Shown here: one piece after another, positions 1 through 4,698 of the stretch
How positions within the stretch are numbered: the first letter of the stretch is position 1
How the letters are laid out: each line of letters opens with the position of its first letter
Notes under the pieces: model-generated
Seen by the model: only the letters and a program-made list of their open reading frames with translations
What the model was told of the DNA's origin: nothing
Databases searched by the model: none
Program-made: the position numbers and the translations under genes
NCBI GenBank assembly: GCA_025450255.1
Contig: JANWHV010000073.1
Span: 1-5,055, forward strand
Reading direction: 5' to 3'
Length of the DNA: 5,055 nucleotides
Source of the DNA: Chloroflexota bacterium
GTDB taxonomy: Bacteria > Chloroflexota > UBA5177 > JANWHV01

Positions 1-1
1 C

Positions 2-40
2 GGTGCCGCCGGCTCCTTTGCCCTGCAAAATTCGGGATGA
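2..40 (+). CDS. possible 3' end of an upstream gene (partial)
   Basis: Frame 2 reads through the left edge and ends at TGA 38-40, giving a C-terminal tail GAAGSFALQNSG. The stop lies 7 nt before a strong palindromic terminator, the usual place for the end of a gene. Frame 3 also ends nearby (TGA 45-47), but that stop abuts the stem directly. Frame 1 runs through the terminator and looks less likely. Too little is visible to name a product, and the stretch could be non-coding. Confidence 0.25.
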   Translation, partial: GAAGSFALQNSG

Positions 41-47
41 CTCATGA

Positions 48-87
48 GACAACAAGCCCGCCGGAAGCTTCCGGCGGGCTTGTTGTC
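48..87. terminator. bidirectional intrinsic terminator, perfect 40-nt palindrome
   Basis: Positions 48-67 and 68-87 are exact reverse complements, meeting at a HindIII-like AAGCTT centre. The GC-rich core (CCCGCCGG / CCGGCGGG) is flanked by A-rich sequence on one side and T-rich sequence (CTTGTTGTC) on the other, so either strand gives a GC stem followed by a partly U-rich tail. It sits between the end of a rightward reading frame and the stop codon of the leftward gene at 108, so it can terminate both. The U-tract is interrupted by G, so efficiency is uncertain. Confidence 0.75.
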
Positions 88-107
88 ACCTGAACGCGAT
101 ATGAGCT

Positions 108-776
108 TTAGTGGTCGCCGGCGCGGGCGTCAAGCTCCTCCTGCGTGGGAGGCGTCTCGGGCTCGGCGGCCGGAGCGGAGGCGGTGGGCTTGACGGCGTC
201 CTGTTGTACCGGACCGGTGCCGGCCTCGTCGTGCTTTACCTCGATCCAATTTTCCTCGCCGAAGTCCTCGTCCTCATCGTCGCCCCCGCGCTGACTGAAG
301 TAGGCGATCGCCGCGCCGACGATCAGGCCCAACAGCAGGAACTTGAAGAAACCACCGCGCTTCCTCGGCTCGGGCTCTTCTACGTCCCGCGCCTGCGCGA
401 CCGCCTGATCCGCGGCGCTACCCGCCTGATCGGCCGCCTTCGCTGCAGCTTCGCTTGCCCGCTGAGCGGCCCGCGACGCGGCGTCGGCGGCGGAGTGCGC
501 AGCCCTGGACGCAACGTCCGCGGCTTGCGAGAGGAGGTCACTTGCCGAGGCCGCCGCGCTCTGCGCGGCATCCGACGCTGAGTCCGCGGCGGATGATGCT
601 GCCTGCTTCGTACTGCCCAGGGCCTGGTCGGCAAGCGTCTTGGCTGCTTCTATCAGTTGTGCAAGCGATTGCTGGACGAGTTGTTGCACCGCGTCCCTGG
701 TCACATCCGACAGTTGGTGGGCGGTTTCCTTCATGGTGTCCTTCACGGATTCTCGTATTTCCTCGAGGTCTGCCAT
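108..776 (-). CDS. Ala-rich 11-mer-repeat (LEA-like) single-span membrane protein
   Basis: This encodes 222 aa of unknown function. Residues 1-54 are a charged, probably helical segment (MADLEEIRESVKDTMKE...). Residues 63-128 are Ala/Ser/Asp-rich and fall into six 11-residue units starting at 63, 74, 85, 96, 107 and 118, such as AADVASRAAHS and AADAASRAAQR. This spacing resembles group 3 LEA proteins. A basic patch (PRKR, 137-140) precedes one membrane helix at about 143-160 (FFKFLLLGLIVGAAIAYF). The rest is acidic (DDEDED) and then Pro/Ala/Glu-rich. Positive charges before the helix suggest the repeat region is cytoplasmic and the tail external. The helix with a long helical partner recalls YtxH-type proteins, but I do not claim membership. 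An in-frame ATG at 821 would add 15 residues, but it lies in a hairpin. ATG 776 has AGGAG six nt upstream and is preferred. The downstream terminator is at 48-87. Confidence 0.8.
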   Translation of the reverse strand: MADLEEIRESVKDTMKETAHQLSDVTRDAVQQLVQQSLAQLIEAAKTLADQALGSTKQAASSAADSASDAAQSAAASASDLLSQAADVASRAAHSAADAASRAAQRASEAAAKAADQAGSAADQAVAQARDVEEPEPRKRGGFFKFLLLGLIVGAAIAYFSQRGGDDEDEDFGEENWIEVKHDEAGTGPVQQDAVKPTASAPAAEPETPPTQEELDARAGDH

Positions 777-802
777 TCGCTTCTCCTGTTCGATGCGCTC
801 AT

Positions 803-825
803 GACCATGCGAAAAGGGCATGGTC
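803..825. promoter_or_regulatory. 8-bp dyad (GACCATGC/GCATGGTC) overlapping a promoter -10
   Basis: GACCATGC (803-810) and GCATGGTC (818-825) are perfect inverted repeats around a 7-nt centre. On the minus strand the dyad covers most of the spacer and the -10-like hexamer of the promoter candidate for the Ala-rich membrane protein gene. Such a position suits a repressor operator. It could equally be an RNA hairpin in the leader. No regulator is identified in the window. Confidence 0.4.
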
Positions 826-832
826 CAGTCAA
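804..832 (-). promoter_or_regulatory. candidate promoter for the Ala-rich membrane protein gene
   Basis: Read on the minus strand, TTGACT (832-827) matches the -35 consensus at five of six positions. After a 17-nt spacer comes CATGGT (809-804), only a 3/6 match to the -10 consensus. It lies just downstream of a GC-rich stem that follows the UPF0173 stop codon, and 28 nt before the chosen start codon. This would let the gene be expressed independently of its upstream neighbour. The weak -10 limits confidence. Confidence 0.35.
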
Positions 833-833
833 T

Positions 834-850
834 CCGGCGCGCGGCGCCGG
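834..850 (-). terminator. GC stem after the UPF0173 gene, weak terminator or pause site
   Basis: CCGGCGC (834-840) and GCGCCGG (844-850) form a 7-bp GC-only stem with a 3-nt loop, starting 7 nt after the UPF0173 stop codon in the minus sense. There is no U-tract (ATTGACTGG follows), so it may only pause polymerase or protect the mRNA end. Confidence 0.3.
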
Positions 851-857
851 CATGGGT

Positions 858-1565
858 TCAGGCCAGAGTCTGCCCTGGCCGCAGCTCGATGACTTCAAGG
901 TCAGGATTCTCGGCGCGAAGGTCGTCGGGCGTACCCGTGAGCAGCGGAAAGGTGCCATAGTGCATCGGCACCACGGACATGGCGCCGAGCAGCCGGGCGG
1001 CGAGCGCAGCTTCGCGCGGGGACATGACGAATCGATCGCCAATCGGCAAGATCACCAGGTCCGGCCGGTACAGGTCGCCAATAATCTTCATGTCGCCGAA
1101 CACGGCGGTGTCGCCCGCGTGATAGACCTTAAAGCCGTTCTCGAAGGTGATCACATAGCCCACGGCCTCACCGCCATAGACAATCGTGCCGTCGTCCTCG
1201 GTGATGCCGCAACTATGGTCGGCGTGGACCATGGTAACGGTGATACCGCCTATCTTCTGGCTGCCGCCTTTGTTCATGGGGGACGTGTTCGTCACGCCCT
1301 TGCGCTCCATCCAGGCGCAAAGCTCGAAAATACCGACGACGGTGGGCGTCGTCTCCCTGGCGACGGTTACCGCGTCACCGATATGGTCAAAGTGCCCGTG
1401 CGTGCATAACATCAGGTCGAGTGCATCGATTTTCTTCGCGGCGTCCGGACATGACGGATTTCCCGCCAACCAGGGATCGATAAGCAGGGTCTTCCCATCC
1501 GCGCTACGAATCTTGAAGGTTGAGTGTCCGAGCCAGGTCAACGTTATTCCGCGAACGGCGCTCAA
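858..1565 (-). CDS. UPF0173 metal-dependent hydrolase (MBL fold)
   Basis: This encodes a 235-aa metallo-beta-lactamase-fold protein of the UPF0173 family (relatives include Bacillus YtkL), cytosolic, with unknown substrate. Visible family marks are TWLGHSTF near the N-terminus (10-17), LIDPW (28-32), the metal motif THGHFDH (55-61, ligands H56, H58, D60, H61), VHADHS (113-118), AGDTAVFGD (150-158, bridging D152) and MHYGTFP (201-207, H202). All expected metal ligands are present, so it should be active. The first ATG in frame (1625) would add 20 residues unlike the family. TTG at 1565 is chosen because AGGAAGGAG lies just upstream with 8-nt spacing, and the product then begins close to the family's usual start. 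It is upstream of, and on the same strand as, the Ala-rich membrane protein gene, but a stem and a promoter-like site separate them. The gene stops at TGA 860-858. Confidence 0.92.
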   Translation of the reverse strand: MSAVRGITLTWLGHSTFKIRSADGKTLLIDPWLAGNPSCPDAAKKIDALDLMLCTHGHFDHIGDAVTVARETTPTVVGIFELCAWMERKGVTNTSPMNKGGSQKIGGITVTMVHADHSCGITEDDGTIVYGGEAVGYVITFENGFKVYHAGDTAVFGDMKIIGDLYRPDLVILPIGDRFVMSPREAALAARLLGAMSVVPMHYGTFPLLTGTPDDLRAENPDLEVIELRPGQTLA

Positions 1566-1630
1566 TGCCCACTCTCCTTCCTGACCGTGGTATATCCAAT
1601 GCGTGGCTTTCGCGCGATCTCGCAACCTCT

Positions 1631-1636
1631 ATTCTA
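1631..1636 (-). promoter_or_regulatory. candidate -10 element for the UPF0173 gene
   Basis: TAGAAT on the minus strand matches TATAAT at five of six positions and lies about 65 nt before the TTG start, a sensible leader length. No good -35 hexamer is visible at 16-18 nt spacing, so this is a weak call. Confidence 0.2.
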
Positions 1637-1727
1637 GCAGTATGGCGCGTTTGCGGCTGATTTAGATTGCATTGCGCGGGGTACCGTCGGCTTGCGCTAT
1701 GGTCGTGACTGGGCCATGATACACACA

Positions 1728-1752
1728 TCGCGCGCCGCGCTTCGGCGCGCGA
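1728..1752 (+). promoter_or_regulatory. strong hairpin in the leader of the small membrane protein gene
   Basis: Positions 1728-1736 (TCGCGCGCC) pair perfectly with 1744-1752 (GGCGCGCGA), and G1737-C1743 can extend the stem to 10 bp around a 5-nt loop. The stem ends 8 nt before the AGGAG ribosome site (1761-1765) of the 56-aa gene. No T-run follows, so it is not a convincing terminator. It may stabilise the mRNA, affect translation, or act as a protein-binding dyad. A very weak TTGCGC (1692) / CATGAT (1715) promoter pair with 17-nt spacing lies upstream. Confidence 0.45.
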
Positions 1753-1772
1753 CTAGAACGAGGAGCACATTC

Positions 1773-1943
1773 ATGAGCCGCGTCTTGCTGGGCATCGCTG
1801 CCTTTCTGATAGCAATTTGGGTCATTTTCGCCGTCTTCAGCGCCGTGAAAGGCCTGATACATCTGGCACTGGTAATCGCGATTCTGCTGGTGGGCTACAA
1901 CCTGCTCACGAGCCTCGGGCGGCGGCACAACGACGGCAGTTAG
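1773..1943 (+). CDS. small two-helix membrane protein, Lmo0937/DUF5670-like
   Basis: This encodes 56 aa that are almost wholly hydrophobic: helix one at about residues 4-24 (VLLGIAAFLIAIWVIFAVFS), then a short KGLIH turn, helix two at about 30-46 (LALVIAILLVGYNLL), and a basic tail SLGRRHNDGS. The layout with a central Trp in helix one, G-x-IH before helix two, LxLVIAILL and a C-terminal RR resembles the small Lmo0937 (DUF5670) membrane proteins, which have no known biochemical role. The start is well supported: ATG 1773 has AGGAG at 1761-1765 with 7-nt spacing, whereas an upstream in-frame ATG (1692) would add an Arg-rich non-membrane stretch that reads through the leader hairpin. It is divergent from the UPF0173 gene. 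Its TAG stop overlaps the TAA stop of the leftward PRC-barrel gene. Family assignment is by pattern only. Confidence 0.75.
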   Translation: MSRVLLGIAAFLIAIWVIFAVFSAVKGLIHLALVIAILLVGYNLLTSLGRRHNDGS

Positions 1944-1973
1944 GCCGGCGAATCCGCTGCCTCGTCGCCTAAC
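1939..1973. terminator. hairpin spanning the two overlapping stop codons
   Basis: GTTAGGC (1939-1945) pairs with GCCTAAC (1967-1973). After one unpaired C (1946), a further five pairs (1947-1951 with 1962-1966, one G-T) can form around a 10-nt loop. It covers the overlapping stops of the convergent genes, so it could slow transcription from both sides. There is no U-tract and part of it is coding, so the terminator call is weak. Confidence 0.3.
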
Positions 1974-2578
1974 CGCGATTGCGAACCGGAGCGAAACTCA
2001 CCCATCGTACAGTTCAGCGTTACCAGTTCGTCCGCGATATCCGCAATCAAGGTCGCGGGAACGCGCACTTCTCCCAGATCGACGTCCGCGGCCTCGACAA
2101 TAAGCGCGGAAATGATGTCCTGGTCCGCGTCGACCATCACGTCTCTAACCACGCCGAGTTCGCCATCGGAACAGAGGACGGTATAGCCGCGCCCGACATC
2201 AGCTGCCCCCGGTTCGATGTTTTTGTCTTCCTCCACGACCATGGGCGCGACTCCAGGCTCGACGCCAAGTGGGAACATCACCGAGCCGAACGTGAAGCCG
2301 GAGGGAATAAAGCTACCCGTGGGTGGATAAACGTAGTGCTCCTTGCTGAAATTCGCCAGGGAATCGATCTGTTTCCCGTCGATGTCGAGATGCACGCCAT
2401 CATCGTCGACACGTGATACAAGCCGCATCGGCACGATGACGTCTCTTGTTAAGAAGTGGCCTTGATGCACGACAATGCTTTCGACGTCGCCCTTTGCATC
2501 GCTCAGAATGACGCGGTCGACGCTGCCGATGTGTCTGCCGTCCGACGTGTGAACTCGAGACCCAAGTACAAATTGCAT
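1940..2578 (-). CDS. double PRC-barrel domain protein
   Basis: This encodes 212 aa with no signal peptide or membrane helix. Residues 3-66 look like a PRC-barrel: GSRVHTSDGRHIGSVDRVI, then ESIVVHQG, DVIVPMRLV and DGVHLDID. Residues 130-190 repeat the same order: GYTVLCSDGELGVVRDVMVD, then ISALIVEA, EVRVPATLIADI and ELVTLN. This suggests an internal duplication. The linker (about 86-118) is rich in Pro, Gly and Phe, and the C-terminal 20 residues are polar and probably disordered. PRC-barrels are small beta domains found in RimM, in the photosynthetic reaction centre H subunit and in many stress-associated bacterial proteins, where they usually mediate protein contacts, so no reaction is implied. 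The ATG at 2578 is preceded by GAGGG about 9 nt upstream. The gene is divergent from purF and meets the 56-aa membrane protein gene tail to tail with a 4-nt overlap. Confidence 0.85.
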   Translation of the reverse strand: MQFVLGSRVHTSDGRHIGSVDRVILSDAKGDVESIVVHQGHFLTRDVIVPMRLVSRVDDDGVHLDIDGKQIDSLANFSKEHYVYPPTGSFIPSGFTFGSVMFPLGVEPGVAPMVVEEDKNIEPGAADVGRGYTVLCSDGELGVVRDVMVDADQDIISALIVEAADVDLGEVRVPATLIADIADELVTLNCTMGEFRSGSQSRLGDEAADSPA

Positions 2579-2678
2579 GCGCTATTCCCTCACCCTTTCA
2601 AGAAGTCAGTGACGCCGCGCGCGTCCATGGCCGTTGTCTCATTCGATCCGCAAGATATCAACGAGGGTTGGCCAGGCT

Positions 2679-2797
2679 CCGCGCGGCGGTGCTCCCCACA
2701 TTTGAGTATGGCGCCGCGCGGATTAGCGGGTTATACTCCAGATGATGGCGTTTCCACATCTACCCTACGACAGACGCAATGTTGCCGCGCGGCGCCA
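2679..2797. repeat. three alternating copies of a GC-rich repeat (CCGCGCGGCG)
   Basis: CCGCGCGGCG occurs at 2679-2688, as its reverse complement at 2712-2721, and again forward at 2785-2794. The second and third copies share 13 bp (TGGCGCCGCGCGG at 2709-2721 against CCGCGCGGCGCCA at 2785-2797). They bracket the -10-like elements at 2730-2737. Neighbouring copies can pair as stems with loops of 23 and 63 nt. This could be an operator array or chance in GC-rich DNA. Confidence 0.45.
2730..2737. promoter_or_regulatory. overlapping divergent -10-like elements
   Basis: On the plus strand TATACT (2732-2737) matches TATAAT at five of six positions. On the minus strand TATAAC (2735-2730) also matches at five of six. 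They could drive purF and the PRC-barrel gene with leaders of roughly 135-145 nt. No good -35 hexamer is seen at 16-18 nt on either strand, so an activator would be needed or the call is wrong. Confidence 0.3.
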
Positions 2798-2879
2798 CGG
2801 TATTACACGGTGGTACGCGCTATCGCGCCGGTGAGAAACGCCCCCCAGTCAAGCATTACATGGGGAACATAGCCCATAC

Positions 2880-4313
2880 ATGACAGGCTATACGTCATCC
2901 CCGACCGCGAACGATCGCCCACGGGAGGCTTGTGGCGTTTTCGGCGTGCTGGCGCCCGAGCAGGATGTGGCGCGCGCGGCGTATTTTGGACTCTATACAC
3001 TGCAGCACCGCGGTCAGGAAAGCGCCGGTATCGCGGTTGGTGACGGCAAAGCGATCCGCGTACGGCGCGAGATGGGCCTGGTCTCGCAGGTATTCAGTGA
3101 ACTCGATCTCGAAGACTTGCGCGGGATCGTGGCGATCGGGCATTGCCGCTACTCCACGACGGGCTCGAGCCAGCTTTGCAACGCGCAGCCGATGGTGATC
3201 GTCGATCCGCCCGGAGCGCCGCAGGCCGGCGAACCGCTCGCGCTCGCGCATAACGGTAACCTGGTGAATGTGCCGGAGTTGCAAGAATGGCTGCGATCGA
3301 TGGGCGCGAACTTCAATTCGTCCAGCGACAGTGAAGTGATCATCCAGTTAATCAAACACACCAGTGGCCGGACCTGGCACGAACGAATCGCGCGCGCCCT
3401 GCCCCGGCTGGCCGGCGCCTTTAGCCTGGTGCTGGCTTCGGCGAATGAGCTGTACGCAGCGCGCGATCCCTGGGGTATACGACCATTGTGCCTCGGCAGA
3501 TGGGAGGGCCGCTCGGTCGTGGCATCCGAATCCTGCGCGTTGGAGACTATCGGCGCTACTCTCGAGCGCGAGATCTCGCCAGGCGAGCTGGTGCGAATTA
3601 CCGAGACCGGGTTGACATCCGTGCAGTACGCGGAGGCAAAGCCGAGCCTGTGCTCATTCGAGTTTATTTATTTTGCCCGCCCGGACAGCATTGTCGATGG
3701 CCAATCCGTACACGGGGTCAGGATAGCGCTCGGACGGCGGCTGGCGATCGAACATCCGGCCGAGGCGGATATGGTAATGCCTGTTCCTGACTCGGCGATC
3801 CCCATGGCGGTTGGCTACGCCAGGCAGTCCGGCATCCCGTATGGCGACGGGCTGGTGAAGAACCGCTATATTGGGCGCACGTTTATCTCGCCCACCCAAC
3901 TGCAACGCGATCGAGGCATTCAGCTCAAGTTCAACCCGCTGGCCTCGGAACTGCGAGACAAACGCGTGGTGGTTGTCGAAGACTCATTGATACGCGGCAC
4001 CACGAGCAAGCCGCTGGTCGCTCTCTTGCGACGGGCCGGCGCCCGCGAGGTCCACCTTCGGATCGCGTCGCCACCTTATCGGCATCCATGTCACCTGGGC
4101 ATGGACACTGGCCGCCGCGAGGAACTGATCGCCGCGCATCAGTCCGTGGAGGAGATACGGTGCTATACGGGCGCGAACTCGCTGCGCTTTTTGAGCGTTG
4201 AAGGGCTGGTGTCGGCAATCGGGCGGCCGGCCGGCCACTCCTGTCGGGGCTGCCTTGACGGACGGTATCCCGTTAAGGCGCGACAAGAAGTGGAAGTTCT
4301 CGCCCTGGACTGA
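2880..4313 (+). CDS. purF: amidophosphoribosyltransferase (PurF), Fe-S type
   Basis: This encodes 477 aa. It catalyses the first committed step of de novo purine synthesis: PRPP plus glutamine gives 5-phosphoribosylamine, glutamate and pyrophosphate, in the cytosol. The N-terminal Ntn glutaminase domain starts at Cys18 (ACGVFGV) after a propeptide of about 17 residues expected to be removed. Glutaminase marks are LQHRGQESAG (41-50), GHCRYSTTG (87-95), LAHNGNLVN (122-130) and SSDSEV (148-153). The phosphoribosyltransferase domain has PVPDSAIPMAVGYA (301-314), KNRYIGRTFI (327-336) and the PRPP loop VVVVEDSLIRGTT (363-375). Cys258, Cys404, Cys455 and Cys458 match the four 4Fe-4S ligands of the Bacillus-type enzyme, so an oxygen-sensitive cluster is likely. 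Length is normal for the family. The ATG is the only plausible start. Its nearest purine-rich site (GGGGA, 2862-2866) is 13 nt away, which is unusually far. The Roadblock gene follows after 22 nt and then purM, so it opens an operon. Confidence 0.97.
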   Translation: MTGYTSSPTANDRPREACGVFGVLAPEQDVARAAYFGLYTLQHRGQESAGIAVGDGKAIRVRREMGLVSQVFSELDLEDLRGIVAIGHCRYSTTGSSQLCNAQPMVIVDPPGAPQAGEPLALAHNGNLVNVPELQEWLRSMGANFNSSSDSEVIIQLIKHTSGRTWHERIARALPRLAGAFSLVLASANELYAARDPWGIRPLCLGRWEGRSVVASESCALETIGATLEREISPGELVRITETGLTSVQYAEAKPSLCSFEFIYFARPDSIVDGQSVHGVRIALGRRLAIEHPAEADMVMPVPDSAIPMAVGYARQSGIPYGDGLVKNRYIGRTFISPTQLQRDRGIQLKFNPLASELRDKRVVVVEDSLIRGTTSKPLVALLRRAGAREVHLRIASPPYRHPCHLGMDTGRREELIAAHQSVEEIRCYTGANSLRFLSVEGLVSAIGRPAGHSCRGCLDGRYPVKARQEVEVLALD

Positions 4314-4335
4314 AGGGTCGATGGGAGGTAGGCGC

Positions 4336-4698
4336 ATGGATCTGGTCGAGATTCTCGCGAGTATGATCACGGACGAGGGTTTGTCGGTTGCCCTGATCGT
4401 TGGGCGAGACGGCCTGCTGGTCGAGGGGCAAAGCCGCGGCAGCGGCATGGATTTGCAAGCAGTTGCCGCGATGGCGGCCCGGTCGCTGGTCGATGCCGAT
4501 CGCATGGGCAAAGCGCTCAACGGGGGGCCGGTTAGCCGCGTACGGACACGATTCGAGTCGTATCTGCTCTCTGTTGAGACCGTGACAGAATCCGATCTGC
4601 TGGTCGCGGGCGTCTCAAACGCCGCGGACGGCGAACGGCTGTACAATGCCGTGGCCCGCTATTACGCGCAGCTTCAGCAATTACTCGGCGAGCTATAG
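4336..4698 (+). CDS. Roadblock/LC7 domain protein
   Basis: This encodes a 120-aa single-domain cytosolic protein with no catalytic motif. The fold is recognisable: an N-terminal helix (MDLVEILASMITDEG), strands VALIVGRDGLLVEGQS (18-33), a helix rich in Ala and Met (DLQAVAAMAARSLVDADRMG, 39-58), then RVRTRFESYLLSVETV and SDLLVAGVS strands (68-94), and a C-terminal helix to residue 120. Proteins of this family dimerise and bind or regulate small Ras-like GTPases (MglB with MglA is the known bacterial case). No GTPase gene is visible here. ATG 4336 is chosen because GGGAGGT (4323-4329) is ideally spaced. ATG 4321 lies inside the region before that site. It starts 22 nt after purF and its TAG stop overlaps the GTG start of purM, so it is cotranscribed with purine genes. 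Its role there is unknown. Confidence 0.88.
   Translation: MDLVEILASMITDEGLSVALIVGRDGLLVEGQSRGSGMDLQAVAAMAARSLVDADRMGKALNGGPVSRVRTRFESYLLSVETVTESDLLVAGVSNAADGERLYNAVARYYAQLQQLLGEL

Larger units (their letters stand above)
2579..2879. other. 301-bp divergent intergenic region between the PRC-barrel gene and purF
   Basis: No gene is supported here. The reading frames that cross it are short or antisense and lack ribosome sites. It contains overlapping -10-like elements near 2730-2737, three copies of a GC-rich repeat core (2679-2688, 2709-2721, 2785-2797), and a leader of about 135 nt before purF. I do not recognise a purine, PRPP or ppGpp riboswitch core in that leader. Confidence 0.7.

Noticed and set aside
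111..581. Plus-strand frame of 156 codons opposite the Ala-rich protein
   Set aside because: It is an artefact of GC-rich repeated codons on the other strand, and its product is Arg/Gly/Leu-rich without domains.
363..586. Tandem DNA repeat or CRISPR-like array in the Ala-rich gene
   Set aside because: The period is at protein level (11 residues). The DNA units differ in sequence and no spacer-repeat pattern exists.
657..1409. Plus-strand frame of 250 codons
   Set aside because: It lies antisense to the UPF0173 gene, whose metal motifs are intact. The His-rich stretches mirror that gene.
1979..2416. Plus-strand frame of 145 codons
   Set aside because: It is antisense to the double PRC-barrel gene, with no ribosome site and no recognisable domain.
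2456..2872. Plus-strand frame of 138 codons crossing the purF upstream region
   Set aside because: It is partly antisense to the PRC-barrel gene and partly intergenic, with no Shine-Dalgarno site and no coherent product.
2740..2879. Purine or PRPP riboswitch in the purF leader
   Set aside because: The leader lacks a recognisable conserved core and has no terminator stem with a U-run.
3984..4004. Defective PRPP motif in PurF because the first acidic residue is Glu (VEDSLIRGTT)
   Set aside because: The PRPP motif allows Asp or Glu at that position, and the second Asp and RGTT are intact.
3984..4646. Long minus-strand reading frame of 220 codons
   Set aside because: It is antisense to purF and the Roadblock gene, both of which have clear family motifs. 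It has Arg/Ser/Pro-rich composition and no ribosome site.
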